Positions 1-8,608 of a stretch of 64,000 nucleotides of DNA are shown here, one piece after another. Made by a program: the position numbers and the translations under genes. The notes below the pieces were generated by a model. That model had not been told where the DNA came from. It saw only the letters and a program-made list of their open reading frames with translations, and did not search any database. The first letter of the stretch is position 1; each line of letters opens with the position of its first letter. Source of the DNA: CBIHON01 sp966211965 (GTDB lineage Bacteria > Pseudomonadota > Gammaproteobacteria > Burkholderiales > Burkholderiaceae_D); assembly GCA_966211965.1 (NCBI GenBank), contig CBIHON010000022.1:1-64000 (forward strand). The letters run 5' to 3'.

Positions 1-1405
1 CCTGTTCGCTCGATGCCTGCGACAGCGACTGTGCCGTCGAGCTGACTTCTTCGGATGCGCTAGCCAGCGCGTCGGCAGCCTCGTTGACATCGGCCACGAC
101 CTGGGAGAGCTTGGCCACGGTGTTGTTGGTGTATTCCTTCAGTTCAGCGAAGGCCCCTTCATACGACTTATCGATGCTCCTGGTCAAGTCGCCTTCGGAC
201 ATCGCGCCCATGACGCGCACCACGTCGGCGATGCTGGCGCCGGTGGTGGTGACCAGTTGATTCAAGCCTTCTCCCAACTCTTTCTGGAAGCCCTGCAGGC
301 CGGCCAGTTCGACCCGCACATCGAAATTGCCGTGATTGGCTGCTTCCACCACCCGCTTCTGCCCTTCGATGACTTGCGTCAGCTTGGCGGTGGTGTTGTT
401 GGTGTATTTCTTGAGTTCGCCAAAGGCGCCTTCATAGGGCTTCTCGATAGTCTTGCTCAGATCACCTTCGGACATCGCGCCCATGACGCGTAGCACGTCG
501 GCAGTACTGGCGCCGACGGTCCCCATCAATTGATTCAAACCTTCGCCCATCTCCTTCTGAAAACCCTGCAACCCGGTCAGATCGATCCGCGCATCAAAAT
601 TGCCGTGATTGGCCGCGTCTACGACTCGCTTCTGGCCTTCGATCACCTGTGTCAATTTGGTGACCATGTTTTGCATCGCCTGCAGCAATTGCCCCGTCTC
701 GTCTTTGGTGATCGAGTCGATTTTCACCGTAAGATCGCCCGCCTCCAGGCTGTTCGCCACCTGCACTGCGCTGCTCAACGGACGGGTGATGCTGCGCGTG
801 ATCAGCACTCCCGCCGCCACCGAGAGCACGATGATCACACCCAACGCACCGGTGACTAGGCGCTGGGCCAAAGCGCTCGCCTCACTCATGCTGCGGTCTG
901 CGCGCTTGATGCTTTCATCGGCAATTTCCCTCAACCCCTGAAAGGCGAGAGAAATCGGCTTGTCGGCTCCTTTCACCGCTTTGTCGAGTTCAGCCGTATT
1001 CTGCGTCTTCGCCCGTAACCCGACCAGAGCCTCCATATCGTGCCGGTATGCCGCGGCTCCCTCATGGATCTTGAATATCAGCTTTTCTTCCTCGGAACTC
1101 AAGCGCCCGGTGAGCTTGTAATCTTCGGCCACCCGTTCGACCGCATCCATGTCCGCAGCAAATTTCTTGTCGTAGTCCCCGCCGCGCAGAATGAAATTCT
1201 TGAAGTGATGGATGCCGTCTCCTAACGCCCCGATGCCGCGCGTGGTCGCGTTGTGTTTAGCCAGGGCGTCCTGCCGAATGCGCTGCCATTGCTCATTCAT
1301 CGCCGCCGTCTCGTGGATCGCAATCCCTCCCAGGATTGTGGATAACAACGTCAGTAACGCGAATGCGAATCCAAGCCGCATGCCGATTTTCATATTCTTA
1401 AGCAT
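1..1405 (-). CDS. Methyl-accepting chemotaxis protein with tandem HAMP units (C-terminus off the left edge)
   Basis: Transmembrane chemoreceptor that would signal to the CheA/CheW encoded upstream. About 468 codons are visible and the frame is open to position 1, so the end of the signalling domain is missing. The start at 1405 gives MLKNMKIGMRL, which matches the start of the neighbouring MCP (MFANMKIGTRL). A first membrane segment lies near residues 10-30, a four-helix periplasmic sensor follows, a second membrane segment lies near residues 180-205, and then HAMP. Two near-identical 91-residue HAMP-type units come next (TQVIEGQKRVV...GNFD...SEGDL), before the start of the MA domain (ASEEVSSTAQSLSQASSEQ). 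It is the last gene seen in a minus-strand chemotaxis operon. The ligand is unknown. Confidence 0.9.
   Translation of the reverse strand, partial: MLKNMKIGMRLGFAFALLTLLSTILGGIAIHETAAMNEQWQRIRQDALAKHNATTRGIGALGDGIHHFKNFILRGGDYDKKFAADMDAVERVAEDYKLTGRLSSEEEKLIFKIHEGAAAYRHDMEALVGLRAKTQNTAELDKAVKGADKPISLAFQGLREIADESIKRADRSMSEASALAQRLVTGALGVIIVLSVAAGVLITRSITRPLSSAVQVANSLEAGDLTVKIDSITKDETGQLLQAMQNMVTKLTQVIEGQKRVVDAANHGNFDARIDLTGLQGFQKEMGEGLNQLMGTVGASTADVLRVMGAMSEGDLSKTIEKPYEGAFGELKKYTNNTTAKLTQVIEGQKRVVEAANHGNFDVRVELAGLQGFQKELGEGLNQLVTTTGASIADVVRVMGAMSEGDLTRSIDKSYEGAFAELKEYTNNTVAKLSQVVADVNEAADALASASEEVSSTAQSLSQASSEQ
113..658 (-). repeat. Tandem 273-bp in-gene duplication encoding HAMP units
   Basis: Two adjacent copies (about 113-385 and 386-658) encode 91-residue segments that differ at only a few positions. 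Both contain TQVIEGQKRVV, AANHGNFD, LQGFQKE, GEGLNQL and VMGAMSEGDL, and end with YTNNT. The spacing was measured from matching bases near 356 and 629, 273 bp apart. This looks like a recent duplication of a poly-HAMP unit inside the MCP. Copy limits are approximate. Confidence 0.8.
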
Positions 1406-1494
1406 GATTAATCCTTTTTACCGCGTTAACTCACAGCGCCTGCGAGCGTGACATCAATTGAAAATAGCCAAATCACTCCACGTGGCAAATTCCG

Positions 1495-2067
1495 CTAGTT
1501 CATTCCCTCAGCGGCCTCGATCGACAACGGCTGCATGTTGCCGCCGACATCAGCCAGTCGCCCTATTTCTTCTGTCGACAATACGTTATCGACATTCAGC
1601 AAGATCACGAATTTGCCGTTGACCTTGCCCATGCCGGCGATGAAATCGGTGCGGATCTTGGCGCCGAATGCCGGGGCCGGCTCGATATCGGCCGCGGCGA
1701 TTTCCAGCACTGCATTGACCGCATCGACCATCACCCCCACCACCTGCTGTTCTCCCGCCGTCTCGATTTCGACGATCACGATGCAGGTGCGCTTGGTCAC
1801 TCCCGTGGCGGGCCTGCCGAAACGCGAGGACAAGTCCATCACCGGCACCACCGCACCGCGCAGGTTGATCACGCCGCGTATGCATTCGGGCATCATCGGC
1901 ACCACCGTCAATCCCCCGTACTCGATGATTTCCTTGATCGCCAGGATGCCGATGGCGAATACTTCGCCGCTCAGCATGAAGGTCAGGTATTGCGTGTGAT
2001 CGATAGCCGCTTGCGCAGCCATCGCATTGTTTGTCTGCCTGCTACCGGCTTGCACCACTGCGCTCAT
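1495..2067 (-). CDS. cheW: CheW chemotaxis coupling protein
   Basis: Cytoplasmic adaptor that links chemoreceptors to the CheA kinase. It is 190 residues with one CheW domain from about residue 22 to 170, including YLTFMLSGEVFAIGILAIKEII, RGVINLRGAVVPVMDLSSRF and KFVILLNVDNVLS. The start at 2067 (MSAVVQAG) is chosen because AGGGGAA lies about 7 nt upstream. A longer frame to 2085 would need a TTG codon overlapping the stop of the preceding MCP. The 5' end follows the MCP stop by about 14 bp, which fits co-transcription. The N-terminal 20 residues are a short unstructured extension. Confidence 0.93.
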   Translation of the reverse strand: MSAVVQAGSRQTNNAMAAQAAIDHTQYLTFMLSGEVFAIGILAIKEIIEYGGLTVVPMMPECIRGVINLRGAVVPVMDLSSRFGRPATGVTKRTCIVIVEIETAGEQQVVGVMVDAVNAVLEIAAADIEPAPAFGAKIRTDFIAGMGKVNGKFVILLNVDNVLSTEEIGRLADVGGNMQPLSIEAAEGMN

Positions 2068-2081
2068 CTCTGTTCCCCTTT

Positions 2082-3731
2082 TCAAAACTTGGTGAAGTGC
2101 GCCTCGTCCGGCATCGTTTCCACAGTCGGCGCCATCCGGCGCGGCATCCTGACGTTGCTTGGCTTGGCAGTGGATGATTTTGATTTTGCTGCCGGGTTGT
2201 GCGTCGGGCTCGATACCTTGGCGAGGCTGCTTCCTCCCAGCCTGAAGAAGGACATGGTCTGTTGCAATTGTTCGGCCTGTCCGCTCATCTCTTCCGCCGT
2301 GGCGGCCAGCTCTTCCGAACTCGAGGCGTTCTGCTGCGTCGTCTGGCTCAACTGCCCCACCGCCGCATTGATCTGCCCCACTCCCGACGACTGCTCTTCC
2401 GACGCCGCCGTGATCTCCTGCACCAGGTCCGACGTCTTCTTGATGTTGGGCACCATCTCGTCGAGCAGCTTGCCCGCCTTTTCCGCCAGTTCCACGCTGC
2501 TGGTCGCCACCTCGCCGATCTCTTGCGCCGCCACCTGGCTGCGCTCGGCCAGCTTCCTCACCTCCGCCGCCACCACCGCAAAGCCCTTGCCGTGCTCGCC
2601 GGCGCGGGCGGCTTCGATGGCCGCATTCAAGGCCAGCAGGTTGGTCTGGTAAGCGATGTCGTCGATGATGCTGATCTTCTTGGCGATCTGGTTCATGGCC
2701 GCCACCGTGGCTTTCACCGCTTCGCCGCCTTCGGTGGCTTCCTGGGCGGCCTTGGTGGCCATGCCGTCGGTGACTTTGGCGTTTTCGGTGTTTTGGGCGA
2801 TGGAGGCGGTCATCTGTTCGATCGAAGCGCTGGTTTCCTCGACCCCGGCGGCTTGTTCGCTCGATGCCTGCGACAGCGATTGCGCAGTCGCGCTGACCTG
2901 TTCCGACGCGCCGGCCAGCGCTTGCGCGCCGCTGTTGACTTCCGATACCACCTCCGACAGCTTGACTATCATGTTCTGCATCGACTGCAGCAGCCGGCCG
3001 GTCTCATCCTTTGAGGTCGATTCGATCCTCAGCGTCAGGTCGCCCTGCGCCAGTTGATCGGCCGTCTTCACCGCTTCGGCCAACGGCCGGGTGATGCCTG
3101 CCGTCAGAAACCATGCAATCAATGCACCCAGCAGAACGGCGACTCCCGCCAATGTGAATATCAACTTCTGCGCAGATTCATATCCCTGCCGCGCAGCAGC
3201 ATAATTCTGTTTGCTGTTTTCTTCTTGCAAAGCGAGACCCTCGTCAATCGCATCCTGCCACTTCTGTGCGGACGGGCGAGCTTGTTCCATCAATACCTGG
3301 ACTGCCTCTGCATCCTTTTTGGCCAAGGCAAGCTCTATCACCTTGTCAACCTGCGGACGTGAGTCAGCCATTGCCGCCTTGATTTTTTCTCGGATTGACC
3401 TTGCTTTTTCGCTTGCTGGAGTTTTTTCCAAAGCGGCAAAGAATTCATTGTATTTTTGTCGCGCCTCATCAACTTTCTTTCGCTGCTCTGCGACAGCAGT
3501 CGCATCGTGCAGCAATATCATCGTTCTTATCAAGCGCTGCACGATATGCACCGACTCCGACATGTCGCTAAGGAGCTTTGTCTTGTGCACGTCCTGGTTG
3601 ACGATGTCGTCGAGCCGGCCCTGGATCGTGGACATGCCATGGATCGCTACGGCGGAAAGTCCTGCCATCAGCAACAGCAAAGTGGCAAAGCCCATCGTCA
3701 GCCTCGTCCCAATCTTCATATTTGCGAACAT
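2082..3731 (-). CDS. Methyl-accepting chemotaxis protein, 4HB sensor type
   Basis: Inner-membrane chemoreceptor of 549 residues. TM1 is near residues 10-32, followed by a four-helix-bundle periplasmic sensor to about 190. TM2 (KLIFTLAGVAVLLGALIAW) is near 190-210, then HAMP (ITRPLAEAVKTADQLAQGDLTLRI) to about 265, then the MA signalling domain with the hairpin tip IAYQTNLLALNAAIEAARAGEHGKGFAVVAAEVRKLAERS. The tail after about 500 is basic and Ser/Pro-rich. No NWETF-type CheR/CheB pentapeptide is seen at the C-terminus. It lies between cheA and cheW in the minus-strand chemotaxis operon. The signal sensed cannot be told from the sequence. Confidence 0.95.
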   Translation of the reverse strand: MFANMKIGTRLTMGFATLLLLMAGLSAVAIHGMSTIQGRLDDIVNQDVHKTKLLSDMSESVHIVQRLIRTMILLHDATAVAEQRKKVDEARQKYNEFFAALEKTPASEKARSIREKIKAAMADSRPQVDKVIELALAKKDAEAVQVLMEQARPSAQKWQDAIDEGLALQEENSKQNYAAARQGYESAQKLIFTLAGVAVLLGALIAWFLTAGITRPLAEAVKTADQLAQGDLTLRIESTSKDETGRLLQSMQNMIVKLSEVVSEVNSGAQALAGASEQVSATAQSLSQASSEQAAGVEETSASIEQMTASIAQNTENAKVTDGMATKAAQEATEGGEAVKATVAAMNQIAKKISIIDDIAYQTNLLALNAAIEAARAGEHGKGFAVVAAEVRKLAERSQVAAQEIGEVATSSVELAEKAGKLLDEMVPNIKKTSDLVQEITAASEEQSSGVGQINAAVGQLSQTTQQNASSSEELAATAEEMSGQAEQLQQTMSFFRLGGSSLAKVSSPTHNPAAKSKSSTAKPSNVRMPRRMAPTVETMPDEAHFTKF

Positions 3732-3783
3732 GTTTTCTCCTCCAGTGAATTTGACCGACTGCCTTTATCCACGCAGTCGGTTA

Positions 3784-5937
3784 CTAAACGGTCAATTGTT
3801 GCGTGTCCCGGTTCTCGATTTCATTGAACACGGCTCCCATATCGAGAATCAACGCCACCTCGCCGCTGCCGAGAATGGTCGATCCGCTGATGCACTTGAC
3901 CTGGCTGAACAGCTTGTTAAGCGGCTTGATGACTGTCTGGAATTCGCCGTGCAAGGTGTCGACCACCATCCCCGATCTTTTTCCAGCGTACTTGACTACC
4001 ACGATGTTCTGGCGCCGCGCAGCGACGCCGTCGATTCCGAACAGATCGCGCAGACGGATGAAGGGCAGCACTTGTCCGCGCAGATTCGTATAGTCGTGTC
4101 CTGCGTCGGAGGAAAACTCCACGCATTCCTCGATCATGTCCAATGGGATGACGAACATCGACTTTCCCACCGCGACCAGGAAGCCGTCGATGATCGCGAG
4201 CGTGAGCGGCAGGCGCACCGTGACGGTGGTGCCCACGCCTTCCTCGCTGGCAATATCGACGCTGCCGCGCAGCGCGGTGATGTTGCGTTTCACCACATCC
4301 ATACCGACGCCACGTCCGGACAGGTTGGTGATCTGGTCGGCGGTCGAAAAGCCCGGCTCGAAAATCAAGCTGTAGATTTCACTGTCGGAAAGGGTGCGGC
4401 CAGCTTCGACCAAACCGCGTTCGATCGCTTTTTCGAGAATCCTGTCGCGTTTCAACCCGCCGCCGTCGTCGCTGACTTCGATGACGATGCTGCCGGAATC
4501 ATGGTAAGCATTGAGCTTGACCGTGCCTTGCGCCGGTTTGCCGCGCGCTGCGCGCAATTCGGCCGGCTCGATGCCGTGGTCGACCGCGTTCCTGACCAGG
4601 TGCGTCAGCGGATCGGCAATCTTTTCCACGACTGTCTTGTCGAGTTCGGTGTCCTCGCCGGCGACGATCAGGCCGATGTCCTTGCCGATCTCCCTGGATA
4701 CGTCGTGCACGACACGCTGAAAACGATTGAAGGTGGCGCCGATCTTGACCATGCGCAGTTGCAGCGCGCTGTCGCGGACTTCTTCAACCAGGTTCGAGAG
4801 GATCGAAGTACATTCTTGCAGTTCCGCATGATGCGCGCGCTGGGCGATCAGACTTGTCCTGGCACCCGCGATGATCAGTTCACCGACCAGGTTGATCAGG
4901 TGATCGAGCTTGTCGGCGTCCACCCTGATCGAGCGGCTTTCCTGCGCTTTCAATTCACTGACCTGCTTTTGCTTGGCCAGCGCAGCTTCTACCACGGCTG
5001 GCCGCACTGCGCCCTGATCGACCAGGATCGTGCCAATCGGCACGGCCTCGGCATCGGCTTCCGCTTGTACCTCCAGAGCTGCGCCCACCTCTTTTGCCGT
5101 CACGCTGCCGCATGACACCAGTATCTCGCCGAGGCGCGCGGTTTCTTCTGGCAACTCCTGAATCAGCCGGATATATTCCGAAATTTTGCTGTGCGGCGGC
5201 AAAATGCGTATGTCGCAATCCTCATGCACGAAGTCAAATACGCTGTCAATGGCGGCCTTGTCGACATCGCTGTCAAATGCAATTTCAAATCCCAGGTAAC
5301 ACGACTCAGGATCCATTTCTTCGGCGTCCGGCAACGCGTCCGGAATGGTCACGAGGCCGGTGATCGTGCCGAGCGTGCCAAGATAGCGAAGGAAGGACAG
5401 CGGATCCATGCCGTTGCGCAGCACGTCACGGCCGAACCGCAGCGAGATATGCCAATGGTCACGATCGCGGTCCGCGCCGGCGATGCGTTCGACCGCGTCG
5501 GGTTCTTGTTGCGCGGCAGCGACCGCTAAACCCGCCGCTTTCGGCTCATCCAGGTAAGTCCGCAGTTGTTCCGTCAATGGCGTGCTGCGTTGTGCCAATT
5601 CATTATTCGTACCGAGTTGGCCGCGTTCCGCCGCATCGACCAGTTCGCCTATGTAGTCGCAGCATGACAGCAGAAGAATGACCAGGCGGTCTGCGATCTC
5701 GATTTCTCCACTGCGCACCCGGTCGAGCACGCTTTCCACCACATGGGTAAATGCAACGATCTGGTCGAGACCGAACAGGCCGGCCGAGCCTTTGATGGTG
5801 TGCGCAGCGCGAAATATCGCGTTCACCATTTCGGCCTTGGCCTGCGCCTGCTCCACCGCGAGCAGGGCATTTTCCATGTCCTCCAGCAATTCGCGGCTCT
5901 CCGCAATGAAAGTCTGCAGCGCCTGATCAAGATCCAT
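3784..5937 (-). CDS. cheA: CheA chemotaxis histidine kinase with internal MshEN-like repeats
   Basis: Autophosphorylating kinase that receives receptor signals through CheW and passes phosphate to CheY. The P1 Hpt domain has the phospho-His at residue 46 (AAHTIKGSAG). A P2-like section (WHISLRFGRDVLRNGMDP...CYLGFEI) lies at about 165-255. P3 dimerisation (IRVDADKLDHLINLVGELI), P4 ATPase (HLVRNAVDHGIE, DDGGGL, GRGVGMDVVK) and P5 CheW-like domains follow, to residue 717. Between P2 and P3, residues 268-323 carry two copies of LGxxLVxxG...ALxxQ, the MshEN consensus known to bind c-di-GMP in MshE-type ATPases. Start 5937 (MDLDQALQTF) is preferred over 5985 because AGAGAGG lies just upstream. It follows the STAS gene. 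Confidence 0.95.
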   Translation of the reverse strand: MDLDQALQTFIAESRELLEDMENALLAVEQAQAKAEMVNAIFRAAHTIKGSAGLFGLDQIVAFTHVVESVLDRVRSGEIEIADRLVILLLSCCDYIGELVDAAERGQLGTNNELAQRSTPLTEQLRTYLDEPKAAGLAVAAAQQEPDAVERIAGADRDRDHWHISLRFGRDVLRNGMDPLSFLRYLGTLGTITGLVTIPDALPDAEEMDPESCYLGFEIAFDSDVDKAAIDSVFDFVHEDCDIRILPPHSKISEYIRLIQELPEETARLGEILVSCGSVTAKEVGAALEVQAEADAEAVPIGTILVDQGAVRPAVVEAALAKQKQVSELKAQESRSIRVDADKLDHLINLVGELIIAGARTSLIAQRAHHAELQECTSILSNLVEEVRDSALQLRMVKIGATFNRFQRVVHDVSREIGKDIGLIVAGEDTELDKTVVEKIADPLTHLVRNAVDHGIEPAELRAARGKPAQGTVKLNAYHDSGSIVIEVSDDGGGLKRDRILEKAIERGLVEAGRTLSDSEIYSLIFEPGFSTADQITNLSGRGVGMDVVKRNITALRGSVDIASEEGVGTTVTVRLPLTLAIIDGFLVAVGKSMFVIPLDMIEECVEFSSDAGHDYTNLRGQVLPFIRLRDLFGIDGVAARRQNIVVVKYAGKRSGMVVDTLHGEFQTVIKPLNKLFSQVKCISGSTILGSGEVALILDMGAVFNEIENRDTQQLTV

Positions 5938-6037
5938 TTGAATGCCTCTCTGGTGAAGCGGATGACGCTCTTGGGCGGCATCCATTGGAAAACAAAAACC
6001 GCTGCGCGTGACTCATATGGGCAGTGATTCGCAGGCA

Positions 6038-6370
6038 TTACGCCTGGTTCGCTGCAGTCGATGAGATAACCAGTGGATCGCCAAAATATGCAGCGAGATT
6101 GATCAGTTCAAACACGTCCAATACCGCCGGACTATGGGCAACCAAGCGTAAATCCCGTTGTTTTGAAAGCGCGTGTTTTTTGGCCAGCATGAGTATCTGG
6201 ACGCCTGCGGTATCGAATTCGGTGACGCCGGAAAGATCCACCTCAAGTTCGTCCGTCTGTTCCAGCGCCCCCAGCAGCACCTGCTTTAGTTCAGCCGCGC
6301 GGTAGATGCTCAGCTCGCCCTCGATCCGCAGCGTTGATTGCGCGTTCTTGCGTTTTTTTGCCGTTGCCAT
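6038..6370 (-). CDS. STAS-domain protein (anti-sigma-factor antagonist-like)
   Basis: Small cytoplasmic protein of 110 residues with one STAS domain: LRIEGELSIYRAAELKQVL, then ELEVDLSGVTEFDTAGVQILMLAKK. The phospho-acceptor position in the D-[ST]-x-G loop is Thr (DTAG), so phospho-regulation by a partner kinase is possible. STAS proteins of this size are often encoded with CheA/CheY in betaproteobacterial chemotaxis operons, where their role is poorly defined. It lies between cheY and cheA, same strand, with gaps of about 58 and 100 bp. No anti-sigma kinase partner of the RsbW type is seen nearby. Confidence 0.88.
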   Translation of the reverse strand: MATAKKRKNAQSTLRIEGELSIYRAAELKQVLLGALEQTDELEVDLSGVTEFDTAGVQILMLAKKHALSKQRDLRLVAHSPAVLDVFELINLAAYFGDPLVISSTAANQA

Positions 6371-6428
6371 GCGTTCCTCATACTATGAAGTTGAGACTAG
6401 CTGGAATGAGACTGGAGAAGAAACAGAA

Positions 6429-6797
6429 TTAAGGCAGCACCAATTTTTGCACCGCACCCAGCAGTATTTCAGGCTTGAACGGCTTCACCACCCAGGCTTT
6501 GGCGCCGGCAGCCTGGCCTTCTTGTTTTTTCGATTCCTGCGATTCAGTGGTCAGCATGATGACCGGCGTGAATTTATAGTTCGGCATCTGCTTCAATGCT
6601 TTCACGAAGCTGATGCCGTCCATGTTCGGCATGTTGACGTCGCTGATGACGAGATGGACTTTTTGTCCTGAGAGTTTGCTGAGCGCGTCTTTGCCGTCGC
6701 TGCCTTCGATGACGTTGTAACCGGCGCCTTTCAACGCAATACCGACTACCAGTCGCAGCGAAGATGAATCGTCCACGATCATGATGGTTTTTGACAT
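6429..6797 (-). CDS. cheY: CheY-like single-domain response regulator
   Basis: Receiver-only response regulator of 122 residues. The acidic pocket is IMIVDDSSSLR, the phospho-acceptor Asp is in LVISDVNMPNMDG, the switch Thr in VIMLTTES, and the conserved Lys in WVVKPFKPE. It is expected to be phosphorylated by the CheA of this operon and to act on the flagellar motor or another output. The gene begins 9 bp after the stop of the short MCP, so the two are co-transcribed. The sequence alone does not say whether it is the motor-binding CheY or a phosphate sink. Confidence 0.93.
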   Translation of the reverse strand: MSKTIMIVDDSSSLRLVVGIALKGAGYNVIEGSDGKDALSKLSGQKVHLVISDVNMPNMDGISFVKALKQMPNYKFTPVIMLTTESQESKKQEGQAAGAKAWVVKPFKPEILLGAVQKLVLP

Positions 6798-6806
6798 GTC
6801 GCCTCC

Positions 6807-7976
6807 TTAGAAAAACGTGATTTCTTCGCTTTGCTTTTCGACTTCGCCTTTGCCTTTGCCTTTGCCTTTGCCGGCGTGAATTGCCCGCTCCTCAGCCATC
6901 GCATAGGTCTTTTCAAGATCAGCAAGCAAGGAGCCGGGATCGAGCGGCTGCAAGATATGCGCTTGCTCGAACTGTTGATAGTTTCGTTCGAAAAAATCTG
7001 GGAGCAATTCAATGTTGTGCTTGACGTGGCTCATGATCTGGCTCACCCGGTCCTGGAATTGCAACTGGACCAAGGCCTCGCCGACTTCCGATTTGATGCC
7101 GATGCTTTCATCCTTAAGCAGGCTCGAGGATCTCACCAGCGCATCGGTGACGCTTCTGAAACTGGTCAACACCGAATTGATCACATCTTCGGAAGCGCGC
7201 ATCGATTTGTCTTCCTGCTGCATCGATTCTTCGGCGGCTTGGCAGGTTGAGATGATTGCAGCACTGATCAAGCCGATTTTTTCGGAAATCCGCTTGCCGG
7301 CGTCGCCGGAACGATTGGAAAGCATTCGGACTTCCTTGGCCACCACAGCGAATCCTCTTCCCATCTCACCGGCGCGAGCGGCCTCGATGGCGGCATTGAG
7401 CGCCAGAAGGTTGGTTTGCGCAGCGATGCCGGCGACATCGGCGGCCATTTCCTGCAACTCATGAATGAATTGTTCGAGGCTTTGGATCTTCTCCAGCATG
7501 GCGGCTTTGCTGGAAATCGCAGCTTCGAGCGACGCGACGACCGTGCCGAGTTCTTTTTCGCTGGCGGAAAAAACAGCAACCAAGCCGTTGCCTTGGTCTT
7601 CAATTGACTGGGTTGCCACGCTGGACGCTTGGACAGCGTGGTCAAGTTTGTCGACGATGCCGGAAAAACGCTCTGCCAGCGACGAGACTGCCGATTCCAT
7701 TTGGGATCTCGAGGCTTCAATCTGACCGGTCCAGACCGGAACGACCTGCCCTCCGAATTGTTGACGGCCGGCCAGGTAGGTTTCGATCGATTCGCGCAAT
7801 CCCGCCTGAATCTTGACGAGATGGCGGGTGGCAAGCAAACCGGCTGTTGCCAGCAGTACGGCAACGATGACGCCGGCCAGACTGAAGCCGCTGAAGAAGA
7901 GAATGCCGATCGCACCAGCAAACGCCAAGACACCAGGATACAGTTGGCAGGAATAATTCCGGCAAAAACTATTCAC
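6807..7976 (-). CDS. Short membrane-anchored MCP-domain protein without a periplasmic sensor
   Basis: 389-residue chemoreceptor-like protein. Two closely spaced hydrophobic segments (LAFAGAIGILFFSGFSLAG and VIVAVLLATAGLLATRHL, about residues 16-50) leave almost no periplasmic loop, so it probably senses a cytoplasmic or membrane signal. A coiled-coil region and the MCP hairpin (AAQTNLLALNAAIEAARAGEMGRGFAVVAKEVRMLS) follow. The C-terminal part (FQDRVSQIMSHVKHNIELLPDFF) resembles the tails of MCPs encoded beside CheY/CheA. The end is a Lys-Gly repeat tail encoded by a hexanucleotide repeat. The start is GTG at 7976, with GGAG about 9 nt upstream. It is the first gene of the chemotaxis operon. 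Confidence 0.88.
   Translation of the reverse strand: MNSFCRNYSCQLYPGVLAFAGAIGILFFSGFSLAGVIVAVLLATAGLLATRHLVKIQAGLRESIETYLAGRQQFGGQVVPVWTGQIEASRSQMESAVSSLAERFSGIVDKLDHAVQASSVATQSIEDQGNGLVAVFSASEKELGTVVASLEAAISSKAAMLEKIQSLEQFIHELQEMAADVAGIAAQTNLLALNAAIEAARAGEMGRGFAVVAKEVRMLSNRSGDAGKRISEKIGLISAAIISTCQAAEESMQQEDKSMRASEDVINSVLTSFRSVTDALVRSSSLLKDESIGIKSEVGEALVQLQFQDRVSQIMSHVKHNIELLPDFFERNYQQFEQAHILQPLDPGSLLADLEKTYAMAEERAIHAGKGKGKGKGEVEKQSEEITFF
6846..6872 (-). repeat. Hexanucleotide microsatellite in the MCP tail
   Basis: Four perfect copies of GCCTTT on the plus strand, followed by GCC. On the coding strand they are read as alternating Lys-Gly codons, giving a KGKGKGKG tail 12-20 residues from the C-terminus. 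The period is a multiple of three, so slippage would change tail length without a frameshift. Confidence 0.9.
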
Positions 7977-8608
7977 GTCCCAATCTCCAGAATGCGATCA
8001 AACTGGTTAATCTCCGCGCAAACTACGACTGGCGCAGGACTCGAAAAACCCAACTATTTCCAAACGGGAATTTCTATGCATTATGGCATTGAACGCTGCG
8101 GAAGCAATATTGGCCACCCCATAGATATGAGATATTTTCTGTTTTCGTGCAAAGGTGTATGAAATTTGCCATAGAGGCCTTTCGCGCGGTCGTACGACCT
8201 CGCACCTGTCCCGGCAAGTCGATCAACATCGATCAAGATTCCCAGGTTCATGCTGATGCGGGAAATTTTCGATACGGCGAAAGAAGTCGCCCATCACTGG
8301 CACAGAAAAGCAGGACTGCCAAAATCAAACTACCGGTTATCCTCATCAACTTGGATCACGGCGCCCGTGTCGGCGCCAACCGCGTTAACACAAAGGAAAT
8401 AAATGCCAATATCCTAAACAAATCACTATTTTCTTCGGGATTTCAGAAAAAATACTCCAGAATTTCTGTAAAAATATTCCTCATTAATTACAAATGGATA
8501 TTGCCATGCGGCAATACTATGCCAAAATAGAGAAGGGATTACTAGAAGTCGCAAGGGCGGTTCTCCGTCCCTCCTTACCCCCGGTGCTCAAATCATACTT
8601 ACAAGACT
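7977..8608. other. Intergenic region between the divergent chemotaxis operon and DUF1631 gene
   Basis: About 630 bp without a gene I can support. It should hold the promoters of the minus-strand chemotaxis operon and of the plus-strand DUF1631 gene. I found no convincing sigma-28 (flagellar class III) box and no clear sigma-70 pair. The part from about 8390 to 8530 is AT-rich relative to its neighbours. A 12-bp perfect palindrome, GGTCGTACGACC, sits at 8188-8199. A 127-codon open frame at 8147-8530 has no recognisable domain. Confidence 0.5.

Noticed and set aside
8147..8530. 127-codon plus-strand open frame upstream of the DUF1631 gene
   Set aside because: No domain, no clear ribosome binding site, AT-rich low-complexity end. 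It is probably a chance frame in the promoter region.
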